NCBI RefSeq assembly: GCF_003226565.1
Contig: NZ_QKOE01000002.1
Location: 248,001 to 312,000 of the forward strand
Source of the DNA: Parazoarcus communis SWub3 = DSM 12120
Lineage (GTDB): Bacteria; Pseudomonadota; Gammaproteobacteria; Burkholderiales; Rhodocyclaceae
DNA length: 64,000 nucleotides
Direction: 5' to 3'
Made by a program: the position numbers and the translations under genes. The stretch's first letter is position 1. Each line of letters begins with the position of its first letter. The notes beneath the pieces are model-generated. The model saw nothing but the letters and a program-made list of their open reading frames with translations. It was not told the DNA's origin and searched no databases. Shown here piece by piece: positions 1-7,576 of this stretch.

Positions 1-909
1 TGCCGCCAGGACCAGCACGATGATGCAGCTTGTCAGCACGACGGTGTGAACCAGGGTTTGCTGGTTGATCACGAACAGCAGGTAAGCCATGACGCTCGCC
101 GCCAGGGTCATGGCCAGCAGCGGCAGCAGCAGCATGACGCGGTCGCAGCGGTGATGGTAGCTGCCGGCAGGGTGTACCTGCACACGCCAGAAGCGCAGCG
201 CCAGCCCCACCATCAGGGCATTCAGGCTGAACAGCGCATTGAGCAGCGTTCCGGCCGTCTGGACCTCGCCCAGTGCGAGGCGGTTCCATTCCATCCAGCA
301 CAGGCCGTAGCCGAGGATGCCCGCCGTCAGAAAGCCATGTGTCGGAGTCAGTCGCAGGCGCAATGCGGGCACCAGTAGTGCGGCCATCACCGCCGTGCTC
401 ATCAGCGTCACCGGATACAGTACCAGCACGGCCAGTGCCACTGGGGCGGTGCCGTTGGCGCCTGGCAGGTAAAGCGCCAGGGTGATGGTCAGTACGGCAA
501 TTGCGCCCCCGGCGATGTCGAGCAGCGCTGGGTATCGCGCCTCGGGTGGGGCCAGTGCGCGCAGCAGGCGGGTCAGGGCAAACGTCCAGGCGGGACCTGC
601 GCACAGGAAGAGCGCATCGGCCGGACCGGGAAACGGATGCCAGCCCGCTGCAATCTGCGCGGCATAGACCAGCTGGCCGGCGGCAATGAAGGCGGCACCC
701 GCAACGAGGCCAAGGCGCACATCACGGTGATCGTCGTGATGTCGCCAGCCTTGCCATGCCAGCAGCGCGGACAAGCCGAACGCGACCGTCCAGTGGATGT
801 TGTCGAGTACGCTTGCCCAGTCTTGGAGTGCAGGGTGAGCACCGGCCATCATGCTCGTGAGCACGATGACGATGCCTGCCAGAAACACAGCCTTCTCCGT
901 GCCTCTCAT
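1..909 (-). CDS. Multi-pass membrane protein, N-terminal part (C-terminus beyond window)
   Basis: The minus-strand reading frame is open from an ATG at 909 through base 1, so at least 303 residues are present and the C-terminus is missing. An AAGGG ribosome site lies 9 bases before the ATG. The protein is almost entirely hydrophobic, with about eight or nine predicted membrane spans. It starts MRGTEKAVFLAGIVIV and has a His/Asp-rich loop (RHHDDHRD) near residue 60. I recognise no catalytic motif. Such N-terminal membrane modules often precede PAS, GGDEF/EAL or histidine-kinase domains in betaproteobacteria, so a sensor is plausible, but the part that would show it is outside the window. Two palindromes and a MITE-like element lie directly upstream. 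Confidence 0.7.
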   Translation of the reverse strand, partial: MRGTEKAVFLAGIVIVLTSMMAGAHPALQDWASVLDNIHWTVAFGLSALLAWQGWRHHDDHRDVRLGLVAGAAFIAAGQLVYAAQIAAGWHPFPGPADALFLCAGPAWTFALTRLLRALAPPEARYPALLDIAGGAIAVLTITLALYLPGANGTAPVALAVLVLYPVTLMSTAVMAALLVPALRLRLTPTHGFLTAGILGYGLCWMEWNRLALGEVQTAGTLLNALFSLNALMVGLALRFWRVQVHPAGSYHHRCDRVMLLLPLLAMTLAASVMAYLLFVINQQTLVHTVVLTSCIIVLVLAA

Positions 910-940
910 CCGGCGTTTCCCTTGAATGTCAGGGCGACCG

Positions 941-955
941 GGCAGTATTACTGCC
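941..955. promoter_or_regulatory. Perfect inverted repeat upstream of the left-end membrane gene
   Basis: GGCAGTA-T-TACTGCC is a perfect 7+7 palindrome centred about 39 bases before the start codon at 909. A second palindrome, CGCACA-G-TGTGCG, lies at 971-983. Either could be an operator. No regulator was identified. Confidence 0.35.
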
Positions 956-987
956 GATATACGGGCGCGGCGCACAGTGTGCGACTC

Positions 988-1156
988 CTAGGAGGCTGTC
1001 GGGCTTGAGGCCGATCTGCTGTGCCAGTGGGAGAAACGGTCCATATCCGCCCGTTTTTTCGTTGCATGGAATGACTATGCGCCTCAAAAACGGCCGAATC
1101 TGTCCTCGTTTTCCCCCTCGGCTCGCTACGATCGCTCAAGTCCGACTGCCTCCTAG
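988..1156. mobile_element. MITE-like element, copy 1 (169 bp)
   Basis: This 169-bp element is bounded by CTAG on both sides and has imperfect terminal inverted repeats of about 22 bp: GAGGCTGTCGGGCTTGAG at the left, and its complement with two mismatches at the right. A second copy of identical length lies at 52241-52409 and differs at only three positions that I can see. It encodes no transposase. The CTAG at each end may be a 4-bp target duplication, as seen with IS5-group elements, though it could be part of the repeat. It sits between nasA and the upstream region of the left-end membrane gene. Confidence 0.75.
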
Positions 1157-1164
1157 GCGGCCTG

Positions 1165-1189
1165 CTGCGGGCTGTCTCCTGGCCCGCAG
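1165..1189 (-). terminator. Hairpin downstream of nasA
   Basis: CTGCGGGC and GCCCGCAG form a perfect 8-bp stem with a 9-base loop, about 90 bases beyond the nasA stop on its transcript. There is no T-run, so an intrinsic terminator is only a possibility. The rest of 910-1275 holds the MITE and two palindromes, and no gene. Confidence 0.35.
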
Positions 1190-1275
1190 GGCTTTGGCTC
1201 CGGTCGGATCCACGACTAATTTAACTGCTCGTGCGGGCCTTGTGTAGGGGGCGCGATCGCGGTGTGTGAAGTTGG

Positions 1276-4041
1276 CTACAGGCTCATGGCTTCAACTGGG
1301 GTGTGGCTGCCGAGCCGACGGAGTTCGGGCATGCAGGAACCGCAGCCGGTGCCGCAGCCTGTGCGTTGCTGCAGATCGGTCAGGGATTCGCCCGCCGCGA
1401 ATGCCTTACGAATCGTCGTTTCGCTGACGTTGTAGCAGTTGCAGACCACCTTGGTCGCTGCGCTCAGGCCCGCAGGGGCGTGATTCAGCGGGGCAAACAG
1501 GAAGCGGCGCAGCGGGGTGATGTCGGTACCGGACTCCGCCAGGGCTTGCAGCCAGTTTGCCGCGCGCGCTTCGCCGCACAGGCGCACGGCGGTGAGTTGC
1601 CCGTTCTCGATCCGGGCGCGCTTGGAGACCTGGTGACGCGCGTCATCGTAGGACAACAGGTGTTCGTCGTCCTGTCCCAGATCCAGCATGGCGTCGATGT
1701 CGGCCAACAGCGCCGGGTCGGGCGCGTTCAGGCGGGCCCGCAGCACCACCACGGTCTGATCGCGCCCGGCCAGGGTCAGCGATGCCGCGTCAAGACGACG
1801 CAGCAGGGGGCGCAAGGCCTGCAGCAAGGCCTGGCCACCGCCGTCCTCGGCACGGCGCAGGCAGAACAGTTCGGTTGAGCCGGCGAGGGCTTCGACCTGC
1901 ACCGCGGCATGTTTGAGTTCAGGCTGCTTCGACAGCGGGTCGAAGGCCGCGGTGGTGAGCGCGTTGATGCCCAGCCCGGCCATGGCATTGGCGCCCCAGT
2001 GCATGGGCAGGAACACCTGTCCGGGTGGCACGGTGGTGGAGGCGCGGGCACGCACCACTACCTTGCCGCGGGGGTTGTGGACCTGCAGCCAGTCACCGTC
2101 GTGCAGCTGGCGGCTGGCGAGGTCCTGCGGATGGATGTGCAGCAAGGGCTCGGACTCGTGGCTGTACAGCCGGGCGACCGTGCCGGTGCGGCTCATGCCG
2201 TGCCACTGGTCGCGCAGGCGACCGGTGTTCAGTTGTAGTGGATAGCGTGCGTTGGTCTGTTCAGCGGTGTTCTGCCAGGTGGTGGCGACGAAGCGCGCCC
2301 GCCCGCTGGGGGTCGGGAAACGACCGTCGGAATAGAGTCGGGGCAGGCCCTCGCTGTACCCCTCCGGGCAGGGCCATTGACGGGGCGCTGCCTCGAGCAG
2401 TGGGTAGCTCAGGCCAGTGATGTCGAGATCGCGACCGCGGGTGGTTTCGCGGTGCTCGTTCCAGATGGTCTCCGGCCGATCATAAGCGAACAGTGCGTCG
2501 ACATCCTCGCGCCCCAGACGGTGACCGAGGCGGTGGGCGAAGGCAACGCCGATTGCCCAGTCGTGACGGGCCTCGCCCGGCGGTGGCACGGCGGTGCGTA
2601 CGCGGCTGATGCGGCGTTCGGAGTTGGTGACGGTACCGTCCTTCTCGCCCCAGGTCGTGGCTGGCAGGATCAGGTCGGCATAGGCGGCGGTTTCGGTGTG
2701 GCGATAGGCATCCTGCAGCACGACGAACTCCGCCCGTTTCAAGGCGGCGTCGATCAGGCCGAGGTCGGGCATTGACTGTGCCGGGTTGGTGCAGCCGATC
2801 CAGACCGCCTTGACGGACCCGTCGGCCAGGGCCTGGAACAGCTCGACGGCCGACTTGCCGGGGGTGGCAGGCAGCGAGGGCACGCCCCACAAGCGGGCAA
2901 CTTCGGCGCGGTGTTCAGGGTTGGCAACCTCGCGGTGGCCGGGCAGCAGGTTGGACAGACCACCGACCTCGCGCCCGCCCATGGCGTTGGGCTGGCCGGT
3001 CAGCGACAGCGGGCCGGCGCCCGGGCGGCCGAGCTGGGCGGTGGCCAGATGCAGGTTGATCAGGGCAGCGTTCTTATGGGCGCCCTGGGTCGATTGGTTC
3101 AACCCCTGGCAATACATCGACAGGGTGGCGGGCGAGGTGGCAAACCATTCGGCCGCCTGCTCCAGATCCTGCTCGCGAATGCCGCAGCGTTCGGCCACGT
3201 GTGCGGGTGGATAGTCGCGCACGATCTCGCGCATCGCATCGAAGCCTTCGGTATGCGCCGCGATGTAGTCCTCGCGCACCCAGCCCTTTTTCAGTGCCAG
3301 GTGCAGCATGCCGTTATACAGGGCGACATCGGTGCCGGGCAGGATGGCCAGGTGCAGGTCGGCCAGTTCGCTGGTGTCGGTGCGGCGCGGGTCGACGACG
3401 ATGATCTTCTGCCCCGGGCGGCGTTCGCGTGCGGCTTCGACGCGACGGAACAGGATGGGGTGGGCGAAGGCCGGGTTTGCGCCGGTGATGAACAGGCAGT
3501 CGGCGTGGTCGATGTCTTCGTAGTTGCAGGGTACCGAATCCATGCCGAAGCTGAGCTTGTAGCCCACCACGGCCGACGACATGCACAGGCGTGAGTTGGT
3601 GTCGAAGTTGTTGGTGCCGATCAGGCCCTTGGCCAGCTTGTTGAAGACGTAGTAGTCCTCGGTCAGCAATTGGCCGGCAAAGTAGAAGGCGACAGCGTCG
3701 GGGCCGTGACGGCTGATGATGTCGGCAAAGCGTGCGGCGGCGGTGTCCAGCGCCACATCCCAGCTGACGCGCTGTGGCGCCGCGTCACGCGTCGGGCGCA
3801 GTGCCGGATACTGGGCACGGGCACTGAGCAGCGCGGGGTCGGCGGTGTGGTGCAGCGTGGTGCCCTTGATGCACAACTTGCCGAAGTTGGCCGGGTGTTC
3901 GGGGTCGCCACGGACGCCGGTAATGTGTTTGCCGTCGTGTTCGATCAGTACGCCGCAGCCGACGCCGCAATAGGGACAGGTCGAGCGTGTGGTCTGTGCG
4001 GAGGACAACTGGGTGCTGCGGAGCAGGGGCGATTCAGCCAT
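1276..4041 (-). CDS. nasA: Assimilatory nitrate reductase, large (catalytic) subunit
   Basis: This cytoplasmic molybdopterin enzyme reduces nitrate to nitrite for nitrogen assimilation. The 921-residue product has an N-terminal [4Fe-4S] motif CPYCGVGCGV (Cys22, Cys25, Cys29), the long bis-MGD oxidoreductase fold with a C-terminal MopB dinucleotide-binding region (around LNTGRLRDQWHGMSRTG), and a C-terminal BFD-like [2Fe-2S] domain (CNCYNVSE then CGTGCGSC). This is the usual NasA layout. The ATG at 4041 is chosen because the longer open frame (to 4176) starts inside the predicted sigma-54 promoter, and its extra residues look unrelated to the family. A GGGA sequence precedes the chosen ATG. 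The gene diverges from narK. No nirBD genes lie nearby, so nitrite reductase must be encoded elsewhere. Confidence 0.93.
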   Translation of the reverse strand: MAESPLLRSTQLSSAQTTRSTCPYCGVGCGVLIEHDGKHITGVRGDPEHPANFGKLCIKGTTLHHTADPALLSARAQYPALRPTRDAAPQRVSWDVALDTAAARFADIISRHGPDAVAFYFAGQLLTEDYYVFNKLAKGLIGTNNFDTNSRLCMSSAVVGYKLSFGMDSVPCNYEDIDHADCLFITGANPAFAHPILFRRVEAARERRPGQKIIVVDPRRTDTSELADLHLAILPGTDVALYNGMLHLALKKGWVREDYIAAHTEGFDAMREIVRDYPPAHVAERCGIREQDLEQAAEWFATSPATLSMYCQGLNQSTQGAHKNAALINLHLATAQLGRPGAGPLSLTGQPNAMGGREVGGLSNLLPGHREVANPEHRAEVARLWGVPSLPATPGKSAVELFQALADGSVKAVWIGCTNPAQSMPDLGLIDAALKRAEFVVLQDAYRHTETAAYADLILPATTWGEKDGTVTNSERRISRVRTAVPPPGEARHDWAIGVAFAHRLGHRLGREDVDALFAYDRPETIWNEHRETTRGRDLDITGLSYPLLEAAPRQWPCPEGYSEGLPRLYSDGRFPTPSGRARFVATTWQNTAEQTNARYPLQLNTGRLRDQWHGMSRTGTVARLYSHESEPLLHIHPQDLASRQLHDGDWLQVHNPRGKVVVRARASTTVPPGQVFLPMHWGANAMAGLGINALTTAAFDPLSKQPELKHAAVQVEALAGSTELFCLRRAEDGGGQALLQALRPLLRRLDAASLTLAGRDQTVVVLRARLNAPDPALLADIDAMLDLGQDDEHLLSYDDARHQVSKRARIENGQLTAVRLCGEARAANWLQALAESGTDITPLRRFLFAPLNHAPAGLSAATKVVCNCYNVSETTIRKAFAAGESLTDLQQRTGCGTGCGSCMPELRRLGSHTPVEAMSL

Positions 4042-4057
4042 GTCGAGATTCCCGTGG

Positions 4058-4084
4058 GCGCGCCCGGGAGACAGGCCGGCGCGC
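4058..4084 (-). promoter_or_regulatory. Stem-loop in the nasA leader
   Basis: A 7-bp GC-only stem (GCGCGCC with GGCGCGC) lies 17-43 bases upstream of the nasA start codon on its transcript. A short GGCC-AACGGC-GGCC hexaloop hairpin occurs further 5' in the same leader. Together they could form an antitermination leader, but the evidence is weaker than on the narK side. Confidence 0.35.
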
Positions 4085-4159
4085 GCAATGCGTTGAACAC
4101 ATTGGCCGCCGTTGGCCGACACGGACACCAGAGGCTGGCGCCGGTCACGCAAGCCACAA

Positions 4160-4175
4160 TGCAAAATGCGGGCCA
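4160..4175 (-). promoter_or_regulatory. Sigma-54 promoter for nasA
   Basis: On the minus strand the sequence is TGGCCCG-CATT-TTGCA, one mismatch from the -24/-12 consensus TGGCACG-N4-TTGCW with correct spacing. Transcription would start near 4149, giving a leader of about 108 bases. The match supports nitrogen control through RpoN. Confidence 0.75.
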
Positions 4176-4237
4176 TGACGGATGGACCGCCTTGACCACG
4201 TCAACGCGTGCGTTTCGAGGAAGAACGGCTGCTGCGA

Positions 4238-4256
4238 TGCACCATCTTATGGCGCA
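4238..4256. promoter_or_regulatory. Palindrome resembling an NtrC half-site pair
   Basis: TGCACCAT-CTT-ATGGCGCA is a near-perfect inverted repeat built from NtrC-type half-sites. The half-sites are two bases further apart than the standard site. It lies beside the better site at 4269, between the two sigma-54 promoters. Confidence 0.4.
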
Positions 4257-4268
4257 AGCGCCCCGTCA

Positions 4269-4285
4269 TGCACCAGTTTGGCGCG
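4269..4285. promoter_or_regulatory. NtrC-type activator site
   Basis: TGCACCAGTTTGGCGCG fits the NtrC consensus TGCAC-Y-N5-GGTGCA, with the correct 17-base length and two mismatches. It lies 65 bases upstream of the narK -24 element and about 95 bases upstream of the nasA -24 element, typical enhancer distances for both. Confidence 0.6.
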
Positions 4286-4348
4286 GTCTCCGTCGTGCGG
4301 TTTGCACGCAAGCCTTGATCCTGCAGGCGCGGCACGCGGTGCAGTTCG

Positions 4349-4364
4349 TGGCACGTTACCTGCT
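4349..4364 (+). promoter_or_regulatory. Sigma-54 promoter for narK
   Basis: TGGCACG-TTAC-CTGCT matches the -24/-12 consensus except for one base in the -12 element, with correct GG-to-GC spacing. Transcription would start near 4375, leaving a 168-base leader before the narK ATG. Confidence 0.75.
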
Positions 4365-4382
4365 TGAAAGCGGAATCGCGTC

Positions 4383-4523
4383 GGGTCAACGAAGACCCAC
4401 AAACCTGGTGCCCGCCCTGGGCCTATCGCGTCGAGGCAATGCTGCCCGGCGCCAGATCAAAGAAGATCCTGCCAGCGACGCTTCCACGGTTGGTATTGCC
4501 ACGCCCTCTCGCGCTCAGAGGGC
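4383..4523 (+). promoter_or_regulatory. narK leader: two hexaloop hairpins and a terminator-like stem (ANTAR-type antitermination candidate)
   Basis: Just after the predicted start, GGGTC-AACGAA-GACCC (4383-4398) forms a 5-bp stem with a six-base loop. A second hairpin, GATC-AAAGAA-GATC (4455-4468), has outer pairing CAG/CTG around a bulge. Both loops have A at position 1 and G at position 4, the signature bound by ANTAR-domain antiterminators such as NasR and NasT. A perfect 7-bp stem, GCCCTCT with AGAGGGC (4503-4523), follows by ATTTGAT and could act as the terminator. This fits nitrate-responsive antitermination. No ANTAR gene is in the window. Confidence 0.55.
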
Positions 4524-4542
4524 ATTTGATCTGGGACTCTCG

Positions 4543-5757
4543 ATGGACAGGAAATCCTTTCTGCAGGTTGGCCATACGCCGACGCTGCTTGCTGCATTCC
4601 TCTATTTCGACCTTGCCTTCATGGTCTGGGTCATGCTCGGCCCGCTGGGCGTTCAGATTGCCGCCGACCTGGGGCTGACGCACGCGCAGAAAGGCATGAT
4701 GGTGGCAACCCCGGTGCTGGCCGGCGCGCTGCTGCGCTTCGTCATGGGCTTGATGGTTGACCACCTCAAGCCCAAGCTCACCGGCGCGATCGGCCAGGTC
4801 ATCGTCATCGCCGCGCTGGCGGTGGCGTGGAAGTTCGGCATCCATTCCTACGAACAGACCTTGATCCTGGGGCTGTTCCTGGGGGTGGCAGGTGCGTCGT
4901 TTGCGGTGGCCTTGCCGCTGGCCTCGCGCTGGTATCCGCCGGAGCACCAGGGTACCGCGCTCGGCATTGCCGGGGCGGGCAACTCTGGCACCGCGCTGGC
5001 GGCCCTGTTCGGCCCGGGTCTGGCGGCGGCCTTTGGTTGGGGCAATGTGTTCGGACTGGCGCTGATTCCGCTGAGCATCGTCTTTGTCGCCTACCTGGTG
5101 ATGGCCAAGGATGCGCCCGAATGCCCACCACCCAAGCGCATGTCGGAATACCTGGCGGTACTCAAGGACAAGGACGCCTGGTGGTTCATGTTCTTCTACA
5201 GCGTCACTTTTGGCGGCTTCGTTGGCCTGGCGTCGTCGCTGACCATCTACTTCAACACCCAGTACGGCCTCAACGCCCAGACTGCAGGCTACTTTACCGC
5301 TGCCTGCGTGTTTGCCGGCAGCCTGGTGCGGCCGATTGGCGGCAATCTGGCTGACCGCATTGGCGGGATCAAATCCTTGTCGGTGGTGTATGTGGCAGCG
5401 GCCCTGGCGCTGGCGGTGGTCTCCATCGGCTTGCCCACGGCCTGGCTGGCGCTGACCGTGTTCGTGTGTGCAATGCTGGCGCTGGGCATGGGCAATGGCG
5501 CGGTGTTTCAGCTGGTGCCGCAGCGTTTCCGCAAGGAAATCGGGGTGATGACCGGGCTGGTGGGCATGGCCGGCGGGGTCGGTGGTTTCTACCTGGCCTC
5601 CAGTCTGGGTTACTCCAAGCAGGCCACTGGCTCGTATATGACGGGTTTCCTGATTTTTGCCGTGCTGGCGATTGCTGCACTGGCCGGGCTGACCATGGTG
5701 AAGCGGCGCTGGCGCACAACCTGGGGTGCGCCGCACCTGACTTCGGCGCGGATCTGA
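4543..5757 (+). CDS. narK: MFS nitrate/nitrite transporter
   Basis: This 404-residue inner-membrane transporter moves nitrate into the cell (and/or nitrite out). It has about twelve hydrophobic segments and both nitrate signatures of the NarK/NasA family: AGAGNSGTALAALFGP near residue 145 and GMAGGVGGFYLASSLG near residue 345. The MFS loop motif after TM2 is recognisable (GLMVDHLKPK). The ATG at 4543 is chosen because MDRKSFLQVGH begins the family homology and lies after the regulated leader; the much longer open frame upstream is antisense to nasA. It pairs with nasA as a divergent nitrate-assimilation unit. Confidence 0.9.
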   Translation: MDRKSFLQVGHTPTLLAAFLYFDLAFMVWVMLGPLGVQIAADLGLTHAQKGMMVATPVLAGALLRFVMGLMVDHLKPKLTGAIGQVIVIAALAVAWKFGIHSYEQTLILGLFLGVAGASFAVALPLASRWYPPEHQGTALGIAGAGNSGTALAALFGPGLAAAFGWGNVFGLALIPLSIVFVAYLVMAKDAPECPPPKRMSEYLAVLKDKDAWWFMFFYSVTFGGFVGLASSLTIYFNTQYGLNAQTAGYFTAACVFAGSLVRPIGGNLADRIGGIKSLSVVYVAAALALAVVSIGLPTAWLALTVFVCAMLALGMGNGAVFQLVPQRFRKEIGVMTGLVGMAGGVGGFYLASSLGYSKQATGSYMTGFLIFAVLAIAALAGLTMVKRRWRTTWGAPHLTSARI

Positions 5758-5878
5758 GGTTCTGTTGAGGGCGTCCGCAGGCCGCTTCCGGCTGCGGGCG
5801 CGGGGGGTGGTGCCGGCGTAGCGCATGCGCTGGCGCCACCGTGCCACACTGCAGGTTCACCGTGTTTCCCGAGTCGGC

Positions 5879-7561
5879 ATGAAACAGCTTGAAGTCAGTA
5901 TTGGTCAGGCCTCGCTCACCGGCCCGCGCCCGCGTAACGAGGACTTCGCCGGGTACGTGACGCCGTCCGCGGCCGAGCGTCAGGACAAAGGCATCCTGGT
6001 GGCGGTGGCCGACGGGCTGGGCGGCCACGAGAATGGGCGTGAGGCCGCCGAGGGCACGGTGCGTGGCCTGCTGGCCGACTACTACGCCACACCCGACACC
6101 TGGGCGGTCAACACCCGGCTGGAGCGCGTCATCCAGTCGCTGAACCGCTGGGTGCAGGGCCAGGCGGCGCGCCATCGCCACGCCGTGGGCATGGCCACCA
6201 CGCTGTCCGCACTGGTACTGCGCGGAACCCGCTATTACCTGGCCCATGTCGGCGACACCCGCATCTATCGCCTGCGCGATGGCGAGCTGGATGTGCTGAC
6301 CACCGACCATGTCTGGGCCCATCCGGAACTCGACAATGTGCTGTCGCGGGCGATCGGGCTCGACGCCCGGCTCAGTATTGATCTGGCTGACGGTAATCTG
6401 GCGGCAGGCGACCGCTTTGCGCTGATGAGCGACGGCGTATGGGCGACGCTGGGGGACGAGCGCATTCGTCGCATTCTGGCCCAGACGGCCAGTTCACAGG
6501 ACGCTGCCAGCGAACTGGCGACCTCCGCGGTCGGTGCAGGTTCGCCGGACAACTGCACCGTGCTGGTTGTGCAGGTCGAGCAGATTCCGCCTTCGCGCCT
6601 GCCGGAGTTGTTCGAAGCAGTCGCCAGCCAGCCGTTGCCGCCGGCGCTCGGGCCGGGCGATCGGGTGGACGATCTGGTGGTGGAGGCGGTGCTGCATGAT
6701 TCGCTGCTGACCCGGCTCTACCGGGTGCGTACGCCACAGGGCCGTCAGGCGGTGCTCAAGACCCTGCGCCCCGGGGCGGGCGATGCTGAAAACTGCCAGG
6801 CCCTGGTGTATGAGGAGTGGATCGCTCGGCGGGTCGTGGACAGCCGTTTTCCCGCCGTCATCGACTGGCCGGCACGGCGTCATCTGTACTATCTGATGAG
6901 CTGGCATGAGGGCAGCAGTCTGAAGGCCAGGCTGGCGGGCGGGCACCGTTTTGCGGTGGCCGAGGTGGTGGAGCTGGGCTGCGAGATCCTGCGCGGAGTG
7001 GCCGCGCTGCATCGGCTGGCCATCGTCCATCGTGACATCAAGCCTGACAACCTGCATGTCGATACACTGGGCCGCCTGCGCATCCTCGACCTTGGCGTGT
7101 CGGCATCGGACGGTCAGGATTTTGCCGAGATCAACAATCCCGGCACGCCAAGCTATATGGCGCCGGACCTGCATGCCGGCGAGCGCGCGAGCGAATCCAC
7201 CGATCTGTACGCGCTGGGTGTGACCCTGTACGAGTTGCTGACCCGGCATTACCCCTATGGCGAGATCGAGCCATTCCAGAAGCCGCGTTTCGGCGAGCCC
7301 GTACCCCCAACCCGTTACCGGCCGGATATTCCCGCCTGGCTGGAGGCGGTACTGCTGAAAGCGGTGGCGGTGGATGCAGGCGAGCGCTTCGAGACCGCTG
7401 AAGAATTCCTGCTGGCACTGGAGCTGGGCGCCCATCGTCCCCTGCGCATGCCGCGCAAACGCCCGTTGCTGCGCCGCGACCCGGCGCTGGCGCTGAAGCT
7501 GCTGGCGGTCGGGTCGCTGGTGCTCAACGCGCTGTTGCTGCTGCTGTTGTTCGCACGTTGA
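5879..7561 (+). CDS. Bifunctional PP2C phosphatase / Ser-Thr protein kinase, membrane-anchored
   Basis: The 560-residue protein joins two opposing activities. Residues 1-235 are a PP2C phosphatase with metal-binding motifs RPRNEDF and VADGLGGHENG. Residues 265-520 are a eukaryotic-type kinase with HRDIKPDN (catalytic Asp386) and DLG in place of DFG. The glycine-rich loop is degenerate. A C-terminal hydrophobic segment (LLAVGSLVLNALLLLLLF) anchors it, with both domains cytoplasmic. Related fusions are found in nitrate-assimilation clusters of pseudomonads beside the nitrate transporter and nirBD, so it probably modulates nitrogen assimilation; its substrate is unknown. It starts 121 bases after narK and may be cotranscribed. 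It converges on the dioxygenase gene. Confidence 0.88.
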   Translation: MKQLEVSIGQASLTGPRPRNEDFAGYVTPSAAERQDKGILVAVADGLGGHENGREAAEGTVRGLLADYYATPDTWAVNTRLERVIQSLNRWVQGQAARHRHAVGMATTLSALVLRGTRYYLAHVGDTRIYRLRDGELDVLTTDHVWAHPELDNVLSRAIGLDARLSIDLADGNLAAGDRFALMSDGVWATLGDERIRRILAQTASSQDAASELATSAVGAGSPDNCTVLVVQVEQIPPSRLPELFEAVASQPLPPALGPGDRVDDLVVEAVLHDSLLTRLYRVRTPQGRQAVLKTLRPGAGDAENCQALVYEEWIARRVVDSRFPAVIDWPARRHLYYLMSWHEGSSLKARLAGGHRFAVAEVVELGCEILRGVAALHRLAIVHRDIKPDNLHVDTLGRLRILDLGVSASDGQDFAEINNPGTPSYMAPDLHAGERASESTDLYALGVTLYELLTRHYPYGEIEPFQKPRFGEPVPPTRYRPDIPAWLEAVLLKAVAVDAGERFETAEEFLLALELGAHRPLRMPRKRPLLRRDPALALKLLAVGSLVLNALLLLLLFAR

Positions 7562-7576
7562 GCACGTCGGGGCGGA

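Noticed and set aside
4042-4176. Upstream ATG of nasA at 4176
   Set aside because: It lies within the predicted sigma-54 -24 element and the extra residues do not look like the family.
3670-4542. Very long N-terminal extension of narK in the same frame
   Set aside because: It runs antisense through nasA and the promoter region; narK homology begins at 4543.
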